Source: Mixia osmundae IAM 14324
Lineage: Eukaryota > Basidiomycota > Mixiomycetes > Mixiales > Mixiaceae
NCBI RefSeq assembly: GCF_000708205.1
Contig: NW_014575563.1
Span: 1,543,361 to 1,607,360, forward strand
Length of the DNA: 64,000 bases
Reading direction: 5' to 3'
Within the stretch, counting starts at the first letter, position 1; the number at the start of each line of letters is the position of its first letter. The position numbers were made by a program, and so were the translations under genes. Positions 32,234 to 43,735 of this stretch are shown piece by piece. A model generated the notes under the pieces. The model had not been told where the DNA came from, searched no databases, and saw nothing but the letters and a program-made list of their open reading frames with translations.

Positions 32234-34157
32234 ATGCTGCTCCGTGGCAGCACTTTCCTGATCCGCATAGCCTCCCGAATTGGTAGGATGTCAAACTTAG
32301 CGGATGCTGCCCCTCCTCTTGCCAAGCGACCGAAGCTAGATACCCCAGCAGTGCGAGCAAGACCGAGCAATGGTCAGCAGAGCAAACGCAACAAAAAAGC
32401 CAACAAGAAGCAGGACAAAGTCAAGCCGGGCGGCTCAGAGGAAGCGACACTGTACCATGTCATCGAATTGCTAGGCGCAGACAAGGTCGTAACGCTCACT
32501 ACGGCCGGCAAAGACCTGAACGGTTCGCACCGGTTCACGCAATTTCAGGAGATTGAGCTTGACATTATCGAGCTCAGCTCACATGGTTCGCCGCATGCAC
32601 TCTGGCTATGCTCGTCTCGTCTGATGAGGTGAGGTAGGAGAAGGACTGGGCGTGACTCAGGAGGGCGAGTGGGTCGTCGCTGCGCCCTTTTGCTTGCCAG
32701 GAGAGCGCATACGTGCCAAAGTCGTTCGGCATGCTCGCTTGCATTCCTACGCAGATCTCGTCGAGGTCATCACGCCCAACCGCGGCACCAACGGTCGCGA
32801 CGAGTCTCGCATCAAGTGCAAGTATTTCACACAATGCAACGGCTGTCAGGTTAGTTGGAAGTAGCGGTCGCATCAATAGCAATTGACGCGCTGAAGCAGT
32901 ATCAAATGATGGACTATACCGCCCAGCTTGACCACAAGCGGCTTGTCGTCGAACGTGCCTTCAGACACTTTTCGAGTAAGACTCTCGTGAAGGGTTTCTG
33001 TAATGCGAGTGACCCGAGCAACAGAGCTGTCGAGCGAACTGATACCAACGATACAAGCGACGTTACCCTCACCGGAGCAATACAAGTACCGTACTAAGCT
33101 CACGCCGCACTGGGAGGCTTACGCCCCGACGCACAAAGAGAAGCTACCCATCGGTTTCAATACTGCTGGTCGTCGTCGCCTGATCGATATCGAAGAATGT
33201 CCGATAGCAACCGATACCATCAACAAGGCATACACAGCAGAGCGAGCGAAAGTCCTAGCGTGAGCTTCAGACCATTTGTGCACCTCTCCTCTGAATGATA
33301 CTCCAGCAAAGCCACGACATATAAGCGGGGAGCGACGATGCTGTTGCGACATTCGTTACCACCACGTACACGAGCAGCTGGAGCAGCTGGCACAAGCAAG
33401 ACCGAGGTGGGCGAGATCGAGACGAGTCAAGAAGAGGCAAAAGACGCACCGGTATGCGTGACTGATTCCCATCATCTCGTCCGAGAGCGCATCGCGGGTA
33501 AAGATTTTGAATTCAATGCCGGCAAGTCGATCACGCCTGTCAGCCTCGCCATGCGCTGACTGATTGGTCCTCTCATCAGGTAGCTTTTTTCAAAACAATA
33601 ACGGCATCCTTGACTCCCTGGTCAACTATGTTGGCGAGCAGCTGACAACCCTCACGTCCGGTGAGAGTGGTGTAAAGCTTCGCTATTTGATCGACGCCTA
33701 TTGCGGCTCCGGCTTATTCGGTCTGGCGTTGGCGCATCACTTTGAAGCCGTAGCAGGCGTCGAGATCTCGTCGGATTCTGTCAAGTATGCTCGTCACAAT
33801 GCCCAACTTAACGGAATCAGCAATGCGACCTTCTTGGCAGGTAAAGCGGAAGCTATCTTCGAAGGCGATCTGCTCAAATCGTACGCCAAGGACGCCACGA
33901 CCGTTTTGATCGATCCGCCTCGTGCAGGCTGTGACGACGCCTTCCTCGAGCAATTACTCGCTTTCGACCCTGCAGTGATTGTGTACGTCAGTTGTAACGT
34001 GCACACGCAAGCTCGCGATATCGGCTACTTGGTCAATAAGAGCGAGCAGCGATACAGCATCGCAAGCATCCGAGGGGCAGATCTGTTCCCCCAGACGTAC
34101 CATTGCGAAGGCGTCGCAGTCTTGCGCCGCTCGATAGATGTAGGAGCAAATGCATGA
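32234..34157 (+). CDS. TRM2: tRNA (uracil-54-C5)-methyltransferase
   Basis: Exons read in order: a basic N-terminal region, a TRAM-like segment (EGEWVVAAPFCLPGERIRAK), the Fe-S or structural cysteine area (CKYFTQCNGCQ), SPEQYKYRTKLTPHWEAY, IGFNTAGRRRLIDIEECPIA, FFQNNNGILDSLVNYV, the SAM motif LIDAYCGSGLFGLALAHHF, GVEISSDSVKYARHNAQLNG, VLIDPPRAGCDD and VYVSCNVHTQARD with the nucleophilic Cys, and TYHCEGVAVL at the end. This is the RumA/TrmA-like Trm2 that makes m5U54 in tRNA. Two in-frame ATGs exist: 32234 (MLLRGSTFLIRIASRIGR, a good mitochondrial presequence) and 32288 (MSNLADAAPP, cytosolic or nuclear). I give the longer form. Several introns, about 50 nt each, lie between 32.62 and 33.58 kb. 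Confidence 0.9.
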
Positions 34158-34230
34158 TGCGTTGCGAGTACATGTACAACAGACAGGAGACATTGGTCGT
34201 ACGATGCGGTGCGGCTTTACGAGTTGCGGT

Positions 34231-36010
34231 CTAGATTGTCTCGGCCCATCCTCTGAGATCGACTTCTGCTGTGCTTGCTTTCACGAGCCAGCGATGTTTC
34301 TGCGTCGCCCAATTTGGCAATCTCGCAGAAAAGGACGTTATGGGACTCACAAGAAGTTGCTTGGGAGTCGGACGCTTCTCGACGACTTTCTCGAGACATG
34401 CGCCAATGAAGCTCTCGATCTCGCGAGGGAATTTGCCAGCAGGCAGCGTTGGCGCGGGCTCATTGACGACGTGCTGTAGCAACTCGAGGATACTCATGCC
34501 GTGACCTCGAGGGCCGGCCATACCGCCAGGACGCTGCGTGCCTGCGTCTGCGGATCTCCTAGGCGGTCTCGACTGCTTGCGTCGTTCGGCTTCTTCTGCG
34601 ATGAAAGAATCTTTGCCGCTCGGATGGACAGGCGACAGTGTCTGATCGTCGTCGTTTTCGCCGTCAGAGTCGTCTGCATCCGGCGCAAAGGGGAAACGAC
34701 CCAGTGCGAGCTCGATGAGGGTGATGCCGAGCGACCAAGTGTCACTACGGACAGAGTATGGCGCTCCCTGTATTCTTTCCGGCTGCCTCCACCGTATGCA
34801 TAAGCGCCTGTACAGGTTCTCAGACATGCAGGACTGACCGACATGTACGTTGAAGTGCCCACAAAAGTGTCGGCAATGGAGTTGATGAGTTCGCCGGAGA
34901 CGCCAAAATCGCAGATCTTGACTTGGCCAGCCGAATTGACGAGTACGTTGGAAGGTTTGACATCTGTGACGATCGCCGTACCATAAGCAAACAGGTAATC
35001 CTTCAAGAGAACGACTGACCTCGGTGAATGATACGGTGCGCATCGTACAGATAGAAGAGGCCGGTAACGACGGCGAACGCGATCTTACCGAGCACATCGG
35101 GTGAAATTGGACCGATTTTCTTGTAGATGCTGTCGAGGGATCTGCGCGCTGTATTGATTGAGCACGGGCAAGCATGTGCAACGTCATCCAACTGGCCCTT
35201 TGTCCATGAACTCCATGCACAAGCAGATCGTCGGCTCGGCAAGATATGCTCCATAGAAGGACACAATGTAGGGCGAGTTCTGTGCAGCATATGAGCACCG
35301 CAGTCACTGATGGCAAGCAGACGCACGCAGTCGTGAAGAATCTGCAATTCGCGAAGGATTTGCTTGCGAACAGATGGCTTGGCATCAATGTGGACGACCT
35401 GCACGCCCCCGGCTCATTGCATCAGATGTATGTCTTAGGCAGAGTGCGTTGACGTGCCTTGCGTGCCATCTGGAGGCCAGTTGGCAAGTGACGAGCTTTG
35501 CTGACTGTGCCTCCGTTGCCCGCGCCAAGCTCAGAGATGATGACAATATCCTCTGGCTTCATGTCAAGCTTGACTTCGAGTCCAATCTCGAGCGTCGCGA
35601 GCTGCTCGCTGAGCTGATCCGTGTAGGTACCTTTGCTCTCATTGCTGCTACTTGAGCCTGGCAGACGCGACAGTGAGGTGGAGGAGGATGCAAAAGAGTC
35701 TGCCGCACTCGATCTGCTGGCGAGCGATTGATTGTCTGAGGTCGAGGGACCCGATGAGCGGCAGTCGCAGTCGGAGACGGAAGCGTAGCTACCACTACTC
35801 GTAGACGCGCGAGGGCTCCCATTGGCTGCGCTAGAGTCTGCACGTAGTCTGCCTGTGGCGGGTCCGATGATCGTGCCTGGCTTGGCTGCATCTTGGGAGA
35901 TCTGAAGCCCTTTGATGTTGCGCTACAGGCGGATGAATGACTCGGTCAGCTGTTCGAGAGTGATGTGCTCTCATCGAGCTCACATTCTTGCGCTCCTTCA
36001 TGCCGAGCAT
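34231..36010 (-). CDS. fuz7: MAP kinase kinase, Ste7/Byr1/Fuz7 class
   Basis: Exons from the 5' end: MLGMKERKN, a Ser-rich leader, then [20 protein letters not shown] (Gly-rich loop), [19 protein letters not shown] (lysine region), [56 protein letters not shown] then GTSTYMSPERI, and [20 protein letters not shown]. The activation loop has Ser and Thr at the MAPKK positions ([11 protein letters not shown]). The [17 protein letters not shown] form is that of the mating/filamentation MAPKKs (yeast Ste7, fission yeast Byr1, Ustilago Fuz7) rather than the cell-wall or osmotic types. Expected role: phosphorylate a Fus3/Kss1/Kpp2-type MAPK. The start at 36008-36010 is the first ATG; upstream only a TTG opens the frame. 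Confidence 0.9.
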
Positions 36011-36401
36011 CTCGATTGGGGTTCGTGGATCCGAAGAAGCGGGGACGAGCTCAGCAGAGCTCCACGAGCGCTTCTGACCCGCGCACGTCACGGCTCGCAA
36101 CGCTCAAAGGTGCCTGGCTGGCTGGAACGCGCCAATGTCAAATCGCGCGACGAGTCGACAATCGAGTTCGCAAGCGGTCCCTACCCCGCAATGTCTCCCT
36201 TCTCTGCCTCCCACAGTCTTGCGAAGACTGGCTGTGTTCCCACTCTGCGCTTCTCAGACGTCCTGGCTCATGGTCGCAACCACGCTCGACATCTGACCAA
36301 GCACTAGTGGCAATTGATCGCGCACGGTCCTCGACTGTATGCTCGCCGTCGTAGCTTGATAGCTATCGCACACGCAGACATCTCCTCGAGCAGAGGAAAG
36401 T
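36011..36401. promoter_or_regulatory. Divergent promoter region between MAPKK and RGS-LOV genes
   Basis: A 391-bp gap with no defendable ORF, lying between two signalling genes transcribed outward. No specific element was identified, so the regulatory role is inferred from position only. Confidence 0.4.
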
Positions 36402-38619
36402 ATGGTCAATGTGCAGAAGCTCAGTGCAGTTTTGGGCCACTCCCGCGAATCATGGGAACAAGATTTGCCGCATGCCGCGCAGATGCTGCGATCAAAATCC
36501 GCTGGCTCGGATCAGACTCACAACCTCATCAAAGTCGATTCGGCTGCATCGTCGCCCTCGTTCCAATCCGCAGTCAGTATCACCAAGGTCTTTGCTAATG
36601 GACAACGAATGAAGCATATGAAGCCTGACGTTCATCTCATCGCTTGGGCGAGCTCTGTCGAGAGATTAGATGATACGCCGCCTTCGCTCGGATCTCCCGC
36701 CTGTCCCTCTTCGCCTGGCTCGTCCTTCGTCAGCGACGACGACTCTGATACGCCTCGTCCACTGACACCGCACACATGCGAATTCCCGATAGGGCTCGGC
36801 ATCGAGTTGGAGGCATCTGACGTGCTACAATCAAAATGGTCGAGACCTCATCCACGCGTCATCCCTAATCGCGTAGACTCGCTGCCGAATGGCGACATGC
36901 AAACAAGGTCTCCCTTGCCGGACTCAGTGACAGCCTGTCAAAACAGGGAGCACAAGCTCCACAAAATACTGAGCGAGGACACTTTCTGCGAGTTTATCAA
37001 AGACGCGGTCGCTCTGCACTCTTTTCGGACGTATCTGCAAGATCAGCACGAGAGCAAGCACGAAAGGGCGCTTGATGCGCTCCATGATTGCCAGCTACTG
37101 CATGCCCTGCAACATACTGTGCAACAGAGCGCACGAGCAATCGACGATCTCTACCTCCGCAGCCACGGAGGATCTTGTGACGACATCGGTCTGGGAAGCG
37201 ATGCTTTCGTCAAGGCACATGATGACCTACGTAGTCTCCTGGTCGCCAGCGATCAACTGCAAGGCCAGCTGACGGACTTGCTTTACAAGCCATTTCAAGC
37301 ATACGTCAAGCGACAGCTCCTTCGGAAATGCTCAGTAGGACTTGCTCAGCCCTCACTCGATCGGTGTCAGATGTCAGGTCTCGCCACATCTTGGACTTTG
37401 GCTACCATGGCGAACGAGCCCAGTATTCTCGCTTGCTCGCGCGAATTCGAAGACCTTTCTTGCTACTCTCTAGAAGGGGTCTTGGGCCGCGACTGTCTTT
37501 TCCTTGAGACTCTAGCTACTTCGAATGACGCTATCGAAGGCATCAAGCGTCAATTCGCGAAACAGGAAGCAGCGATCGAGCTGCTCGGCAACTACAGAAA
37601 GGACGGACAGGCCTTCATCAACATGCTTATTATCTTGCCTTTGTCATATGTCAGCGGCAAGGTTGATCTGTACCTCGCCGGTCACATCGACGTAACCCAA
37701 ATATTGCTACAATCTGACGACCTCAAATCGCTTGCTGAAGTGTCGCGGCCGTACGACAGCGTCAGCAGAGCTGCTCTTCACTCGCAAGCCAGTGCGGTCT
37801 CGCCCAGTATGCTCAAGCACCTGTCGGGTCAAAAATCGGGAGCTTTCTCGGACGAAGGCATAGATTGCCGAAGCGCTATGTCCTCGCCAGCATTTGCTTA
37901 TTTTCCTACGACTATACCGACCCGAAGTCGTCACAGATCAGAGCGGAGTGACGTTCCCGAGAGCATCGAGATGGACGAATCGATTACTTTGCGGCCCCGT
38001 CGAAAGCCCTCGCAGACGTTCAATACGATCTTTCGGAACTTATGCGAAACGATCCATCTGCCCGGTACACCTGCTAGGAGCAGAGCTTCCTCACTAAAGG
38101 CGACGGATCATATGCCATTGTCATGTTATGATAATGTGCGCCCTTCACGGGGCTCCTGCCCGTGTAAAGCTGACTAGACCAACAGCTTATGCTCTTCGAT
38201 TCGAATCGCAAGATCTGCTACACCTCTGACAGCTTGCTACGTCTACTCGGTAAGCTCTATAGCTATTTCCTTACGATCAGCTCACAACAGGGACAGATAT
38301 GTCCACGAAGAGCAAGAGTCAGTTGCTTGGCGTCGATCTGCTCAAGCTTCTGCAGAGCGACGCCGATGGGCGACAGCTCGTCCTGACGGGTCTAAGCACC
38401 GACAAGGCAAGGGCAGACGAAACCAGCAAGCTGCGCAATCGCATTGAATATGCCATCGCTCACTGCACCACTTTCGCGGTACGTGCCGGCCTACGTTGGT
38501 CGCCACTCGCAAGTCTGCGGACGAAACAGCCACTCAAGAGCTGCATGTTGCACGGCACGCCACTCTTCGCGCACAGCAGGGTAGCAACCTACGTCTTGGT
38601 TGTCACACGGCTGGACTGA
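36402..38619 (+). CDS. RGS-LOV protein (putative blue-light-regulated G-protein signalling regulator)
   Basis: Four exons (36402-38135, 38186-38249, 38291-38478, 38530-38619) give 691 residues. After a disordered start, an RGS-type helical domain spans roughly residues 185-310 (LSEDTFCEFIKDAVALHSFR, TDLLYKPFQAYVKRQLL). A PAS/LOV domain follows at about 335-430: EPSILACSREFEDLSCYSLE, GVLGRDCLFLE with the LOV cysteine, GNYRKDGQAFINMLIILPL, LAGHIDVTQIL. The C-terminal exons (LMLFDSNRKICYTSDSLLRL) form a further domain. RGS-LOV architecture is known from fungal proteins such as Botrytis BcLOV4, which moves to the membrane in blue light. Here the Arg after the LOV Cys is Leu and the usual flavin-contacting Gln is His, so flavin binding is plausible but not assured. 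Confidence 0.8.
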
Positions 38620-38926
38620 GAACCGGTTAGAATAACTGCTACAATCGTAACGTTACAGACTTCTAGATGCCTTCGTGAGGGAGCCCGGCTTGGTGAGATG
38701 ACTTTTTGATTATGCCTCGTCGAGACACCGCGAGCTTTGCTGGCTTGGAGAAGCCAGAAGGGAATAATGCAGCGAGGTTGTCACTGGCACATTGGTACAG
38801 GGCGCATGCGGGTTTCTTGGGGGAGTTGAGCTTGACTTAGTCCGAGGTGCGAGGGTGACGAAGGCGTGCGAATGCGACAACATGGGAACGGACGAGCTCT
38901 CTTGCTTCTCGCAGGGGAGATGGGTA
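38620..38926. other. 3' intergenic region between convergent RGS-LOV and RAS genes
   Basis: About 300 bp between two convergent stops. I see no gene. A polyadenylation-type AT-rich patch follows the RGS-LOV stop (ATAACTGCTACAATCGTAAC), but I would not define a terminator from it. Confidence 0.4.
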
Positions 38927-39787
38927 TCATAGCACTATGCAACCCCTGCAGCATCCCGCATCTTCGTCGTCAACCTTTTTGCCGCCAGATACCTTCATCT
39001 GGCCCATCGACTGCGCACCACCCGCGCCTGGTCTGCCCGCTTGCTGATCCTGCCAGGCATGTCAGTATATTCAGCAAGATTGAGCAAAATTGTACTCGCT
39101 TTGTTGTACTTCCTGATCTCCCGTACAAGGTCGCTGAAAGCTTCGTCGACATTTATGCGTTGCTTGGCAGATGTCTCGATGAATCGGCAGCCGAAATGCT
39201 TCGACAGGTCCCTGCCCTCTGCAAGAGAGTCGTATCAGTTCCGCATCAGAGACGGACCGAGTCGACTTGCCATGGCCGCCCACTTGTCGCTCGTATTCCA
39301 AGTCACATTTGTTGGCGACGACGATGACTGGAAAGGTATCTTTGTCCTTTACACGCAGGATCTGCTGGTGAAACGTGGCACTGCGGTCGGCGCGTTAGTC
39401 TGCGCGCAAGACGACGTCAGGTCCACGTACATCTCCTCGAAAGAGTTCCTGCTCGTAATAGAATAGACTAGCAGGAAGCCTTCGCCAGTCCGCATATACT
39501 GCTCGCGCATGGCAGAGTATTCCTCTTGCCCTGCCGTATCGAGCACGTCGAGCAACGCGACTTCCTCGTCTATCACGCACTGTTTCCTATAAGAGTCTGT
39601 CCGCCCCCAATGACTTCAGGCTCTGTGTGGATTGCGCGCAGAGAAAGCTATGCTGACCTTCTATCGTGGGATCATATTCGTCGACAAAGTGAGACTGTAT
39701 AAATTGGATTGTCAATGCGCTTTTGCCTACACCTCCTCCGCCGACGACGACGAGTTTGTACTCTCTCAGAAAGGCGGCACCCGACAT
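38927..39787 (-). CDS. RAS1: Ras small GTPase
   Basis: Several short exons read [20 protein letters not shown] (P-loop), [11 protein letters not shown] (effector loop), [20 protein letters not shown] (switch II), [26 protein letters not shown] (NKxD), [20 protein letters not shown], and a hypervariable tail ending in CCRGCIVL. The CaaX box CIVL predicts prenylation; a leucine in the last position usually favours geranylgeranylation, while the neighbouring cysteines could be palmitoylated. Gly at the positions of human G12 and G13 is intact, as is the catalytic Gln in TAGQEE. Expected role: plasma-membrane switch for cAMP and MAPK pathways in growth and mating. The start ATG is at 39785-39787. 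The gene sits 3 kb from the Fuz7-class MAPKK and next to the RGS-LOV gene. Confidence 0.92.
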
Positions 39788-40280
39788 GCTGTCCCGAGCC
39801 TTGTTGTCCGTCCGGCGTTTGGAGCCTTGTCAAGCGTAGATGGGAGTCCAAAGAAATTGGCACGCCAAGATGAACCGACGTGACACTCGTACGTGAGCGT
39901 TTGTGAGCGGGCGCAGAGGGGTGATACTAGCTTCACTAGACTCGGACGGTCAGATGACACGTCCCAGGCTGGCTTGAGATTGGGAGGGACGACTGTGCGA
40001 AGCGAGACTCGTCTGGGCGTCGTTCGAGTAGGCCCTTTGTTGTTTGATGCAAAAGTGAATCGGCAATAGCGCCTGCGCAGGTGATTGCTCGTCGTCTGAA
40101 GCTGGCCGAGCGCTGGAAGTGATACTCGCCCTCGTATGGCTCCCGTATCCGCCTAGACCTCTGCAGCGTTTCGGTAATCGCTCGTGCGTGCCCTAGCCTT
40201 GTGAGTGGGGAGAACGCGGTCGCGGCCGAGTGGCGAAGATGCCCTCGTCGCCTTCGACAATCGGCAATCTGCCAACGATA
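39788..40280. promoter_or_regulatory. Divergent promoter region between RAS and VMA11
   Basis: A gap of about 490 bp between two genes read outward. Small ORFs on both strands here show no similarity I can name. It likely carries both promoters and 5' leaders; no single motif is asserted. Confidence 0.4.
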
Positions 40281-41291
40281 ATGGGGTCTTACTCAGGTGA
40301 TCTCTCCTGCTTCTGCGCTCACGTACTGTCAGCTGATCGAGAGACTAGAGCTATGCCCGCCATATGCGCCCTTTATGGGCTTTGCCGGCGTAGCGAGCTC
40401 AGTAAGTGCTCGTGCCTCGATCAGCATTCCTGAGCTCAAAGCAGTCGTGTGCAGATGATCTTTAGCAGTGCGCCCGTCACAAGAGCTCTCTACCTATCAT
40501 CCCTGACGGTTCCATGCTCGCAGCGGTCGGTGCGGCCTATGGCACCTCAAAAGCAGGCATTGGCATCACGTCTGTCTCTGTATGTTACAACGCAGCGCTG
40601 TCCTGACACGCATCCGGGACACAGCGGCTTGGGAACTCAACGGCCAGACCTAGTGATGAAGGTGAATACGCTTTCGCGTCATGTTTGTCTGCGCTGATGA
40701 GTGCACAGTCTTTGATTCCTGTCGTGTAAGTAACACGCTCTGTGCTCGATAGCGCGCCTCAGACGGCCGCGCAGCATGGCCGGTATCATCGCCGTGTACG
40801 GCCTCGTCGTCTCCGTCCTGATCGTTGGAGGCCGTAAGTGCATGCGCGTCTTCCATCAAGCCGCCCTTGCTCATCCGCGCCACAGTCAATCCTGGCGAGC
40901 CGTACTCTCTGTTTGCGTGCGTCCGAGGAGAGGCATCAGATTGGGCAGTGCAAGCTGACGCTAGTGTTCAGCGGCTTCATACATCTTGCCGCCGGCCTGT
41001 CTTGCGGTCTAACAGGACTAGCGGCAGGACACGCGATCGGTATCATTGGCGACGCCGTCTGTCTCTTGCTTGTCAAGCGCTAGAATGAGCTGACACTGAA
41101 GCAGTGTGCGAGAGCGTATATGTTCCAGCCGAGGATTTTCGTATCGATGGTGCTCATGCTGATCTTTGGAGAAGTCATCGGGCTATACGGGCATGTCGAG
41201 GCGATCCTGCGATCGCTCCAAGCTAATGTTTTGTGACAGGCTCATCGTTGCCCTCATCCTCAACACAAGAGCGACATCGACGAATTGCTAG
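40281..41291 (+). CDS. VMA11: V-type H+-ATPase proteolipid subunit c' (or c)
   Basis: A small, very intron-rich gene. Joined exons read [59 protein letters not shown] then [44 protein letters not shown] then [29 protein letters not shown] then FGEVIGLYG, and [16 protein letters not shown]. Four membrane helices are present, with the proton-carrying glutamate of the last helix in FGEVIGLYG. The C-V-R-A-Y-M-x-Q-P-R form resembles yeast Vma11 (c') more than Vma3 (c). Role: rotor ring of the vacuolar proton pump. The last intron (41191-41239) has a GC donor (GCATGT); only it keeps the conserved YGLIVALIL in frame. Confidence 0.87.
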
Positions 41292-41405
41292 CTTGGTGCC
41301 ATTGTAACACTGTGTATCAGCATGCAAAATCATTTTCGTTCGCTGCGCTAAGTTTCCAGCCGTCGCGTCGCGCCCGATTGACCACTCCCTGTTGCCCTCA
41401 CTACC

Positions 41406-42041
41406 ATGCGAGCTCTCTGCAACCTCGCGGCTTTCGCCTTGTTCCTGTCGTGCCGAGCTATTCCGACTGCAACGCCTGCAGAAGCGGCACGGGCTGTTTA
41501 CTGCCTGTTGCAGATCAACCCGACTCTCAGCTCGGACACCTCTCGCAACCAAGTTATTGCCTTTTCATGGAGCCACTGGACAGAGGCACGATAATCACAT
41601 CAGCTCATGCTTCGCTAAATATAGCGCAGGAGGCGAACTGGTATACTCAAGCAAGTCTGACAGCTTTTGACTACGAGAATGTCGATGTCCAACATGACAT
41701 CGCAACCAGGAGCATCTACGGCAAGCCATCTCATGTTCGTCGAGTATCCGCTTGATGTTGGCACACAGCATCGACGCCGAGTGGATCATTGAATCTCAAC
41801 GTCACGGTGTATCCCCAAAACAATGCGGACATTGCTTTCGAGAGCCTGGCCATCGAAGGTGTCGTCACTTGCGAGTCGACCACGGTCGAGATCGCATCAA
41901 ACGATATCGAAGCCTAGTATGTGCGCTTGTACAGGCATACACGTACACTGACGATGAAGCAGTGGCGCTGCCTGTCATGCGACCAATGCTTATCAAGCGA
42001 CGAGCTTTCCCCTCTGTCATCAGGACGCCATCCGATGCTAG
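41406..42041 (+). CDS. Small secreted protein, tandem family member A
   Basis: Four exons (41406-41585, 41630-41720, 41769-41916, 41963-42041) give 165 residues. The N-terminus is a signal peptide (MRALCNLAAFALFLSCRAIP). The mature part shares the family plan: AVYCLLQINPTLSSDTSRNQ, VIAFSWSHWTE, a central beta-rich stretch, then YGAAC and a closing PLCHQDAIRC. It is the most diverged of the four paralogues. Introns 1 (41586-41629) and 2 (41721-41768) begin with GC, not GT; these borders are supported because they give exon 2 the same length (91 nt) as in members C and D, and exon 3 the same length (148 nt) as in member B. The function is unknown to me; a secreted effector-like or cell-surface role is inference. 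Confidence 0.7.
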
Positions 42042-42346
42042 CTCGGCCGTCGTACCACAGTAGCAGAGGCAATGCAGCGCATCATACCTTCATCCGTGAA
42101 ACTCTCACGTGAAGCTGTACTCTGCGAACACTTTTGCCCATTCGCTTTTCGGTATGAGCGAGAGCAGTAGCAAGGCGGCTCATTGCTTCTCACTTCGCGC
42201 GTGCAGCTTCACTGCTCGGCCTGGGCGCATGCTACGACAGAACACAGAGCAAGCGTTGTCTGACCATTGCGACATGTCGCAGCGTATTGAGGCTGTGGTC
42301 ATTTGTTTTCTCCGCTTCACCTGCGTCTCGACACGAACCTGACAAA

Positions 42347-42950
42347 ATGAAGCTCTCTGGGACCTTGATCTCCTTCATTACGCTTGCCGGCTCTTCCGCT
42401 GCTCAGGCCCAGGTCGCAGCTAACAATCCCAATGTTGCATGCATTCTCAACATTCAGGGAGCGATCTTTTATTTTGGGATGCTTATGTGGTCCGACGTAA
42501 GCTCTGCGTTTTATTCGACCTTGCACTCTGACTTGCGTACAGATGACACATTGGTATACTAAAGGCATTGTCCGCTCGGATGCAGTGCCTGTGGCCACAA
42601 GCTACGACGCCAACACGCGCACGATTAGCGGTAATTCAAGCCTTCCTTCAACGTAACGTGTCTGATAGCAAGCAGGGATCTCTGCCGATGGCTCGACTGA
42701 TTTACGAATCTCAGTCTGGCCTTCTGCAAACGGAGACGGTAGCTTGGCCGCTTTTCTAGTTGATGGAAATCTTCATTACAACGGGGTGACCACTCGCATC
42801 GCTACAAACGATTACAATGCGTAGTCAGTCCTACCATGCATGAGGAGCGCTACTGACTGTGCTATCGCCAGTGGTTCAGCTTGTCAATACTACACCGGCG
42901 CGGAAGTGATCAATTTCAACCTTTGCCACAAGGGCGCGCCACGATGCTGA
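42347..42950 (+). CDS. Small secreted protein, tandem family member B
   Basis: Four exons (42347-42496, 42543-42630, 42676-42823, 42872-42950) give 154 residues. Signal peptide: MKLSGTLISFITLAGSSAAQ. The conserved blocks are weaker at the front (VACILNIQGAIFYFGMLMWS) but clear at the end: YGSACQYYTGAEVINFNLCH then KGAPRC and a stop. The acceptor for exon 3 was chosen at 42676 because the nearer AG gives an early stop, while this one restores the family frame (GISADGSTDLRISVWPS). All three introns here are GT-AG. The last intron splits a Tyr codon, as in the other three members. Confidence 0.72.
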
Positions 42951-43099
42951 AAAGGAGCTTGCGCGCTCCTCGATGCAATCTGCTACACTCCGTGTCACGC
43001 TCCTTGGGTCGCTGCGTTGTATCGTTGCATCCCCTCTGCTTCCGTCAAGCGCACCGACTCGCGAATCTCTGCCTCTTCTTCGCTTCCGACGTTTTCATC

Positions 43100-43721
43100 A
43101 TGAAGCTGATCGGCGCACTTGCTGGCTTGCTCTCGCTCGGCGCCTTTGCATATGGCCAGCTTTCATACAGTAACGCAAGGGTCAATTGCATTTTGCAGAT
43201 CAACCCAACCGGCACCCCGGACACCTCGCACAACCAGATCTTCGCTTTTGGCTGGAAGTACTGGGACGAGGCGAGTCTTATCTTCCTCCTTCGTGCACCG
43301 AGCTCAGGCTCCGGCAGTCGACGAACGCTTACAGTCTTGGTACATTCTCAACGTTGGCCTACCCCTCTGTGGCAGTTGGATACGATGCCGATCAGCATTC
43401 CATTCAAGGTCAGCCCGGGAGTCTTTGCCATCATCGCACTCTGATCGTCAATGTAGCCACGAGCGGAAACCAGATGTCATTGAACATCGTCATGGTTCCG
43501 CTTGACGATGGCACGTTCTCCAGCTTCACCGCCAGCGGCTTCGTCACCTACAACAACAAGGTGGTGACCATCAAGCCTACAGACATCGATTATTAGTGAG
43601 CCTCGTGCAGTCAGATGTGTCTTATTGCTGACAGACTGGCAGCGGTGCCGCATGTACCATGAAAACCAACGGAGGCTCCTACAACTTCAATCTGTGCCAT
43701 ACGGGCGCGGCACGATGCTAA
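43100..43721 (+). CDS. Small secreted protein, tandem family member C
   Basis: Four exons (43100-43270, 43318-43408, 43457-43595, 43643-43721) give 159 residues. Signal peptide MKLIGALAGLLSLGAFAYGQ, then RVNCILQINPTGTPDTSHNQ, FAFGWKYWDE, a central part with ATSGNQMSLNIVMVP, GTFSSFTASGFVTYNNKVV and PTDIDYYGAAC, and the end NFNLCHTGAARC. Four cysteines are in the mature protein (VNC, AAC, NLC, ARC), enough for two disulfides. Intron 1 (43271-43317) has a GC donor (GCGAGT). It is the closest relative of member D, and the two share a 25-nt identical piece just after the gene. No known family was recognised. Confidence 0.78.
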
Positions 43722-43735
43722 AGTCAAGATGATCG

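Noticed and set aside
40700-40740. Short ORFs between the first VMA11 exons read as separate genes
   Set aside because: They are exon pieces of VMA11 with intron sequence; joining by splice sites gives the complete proteolipid.
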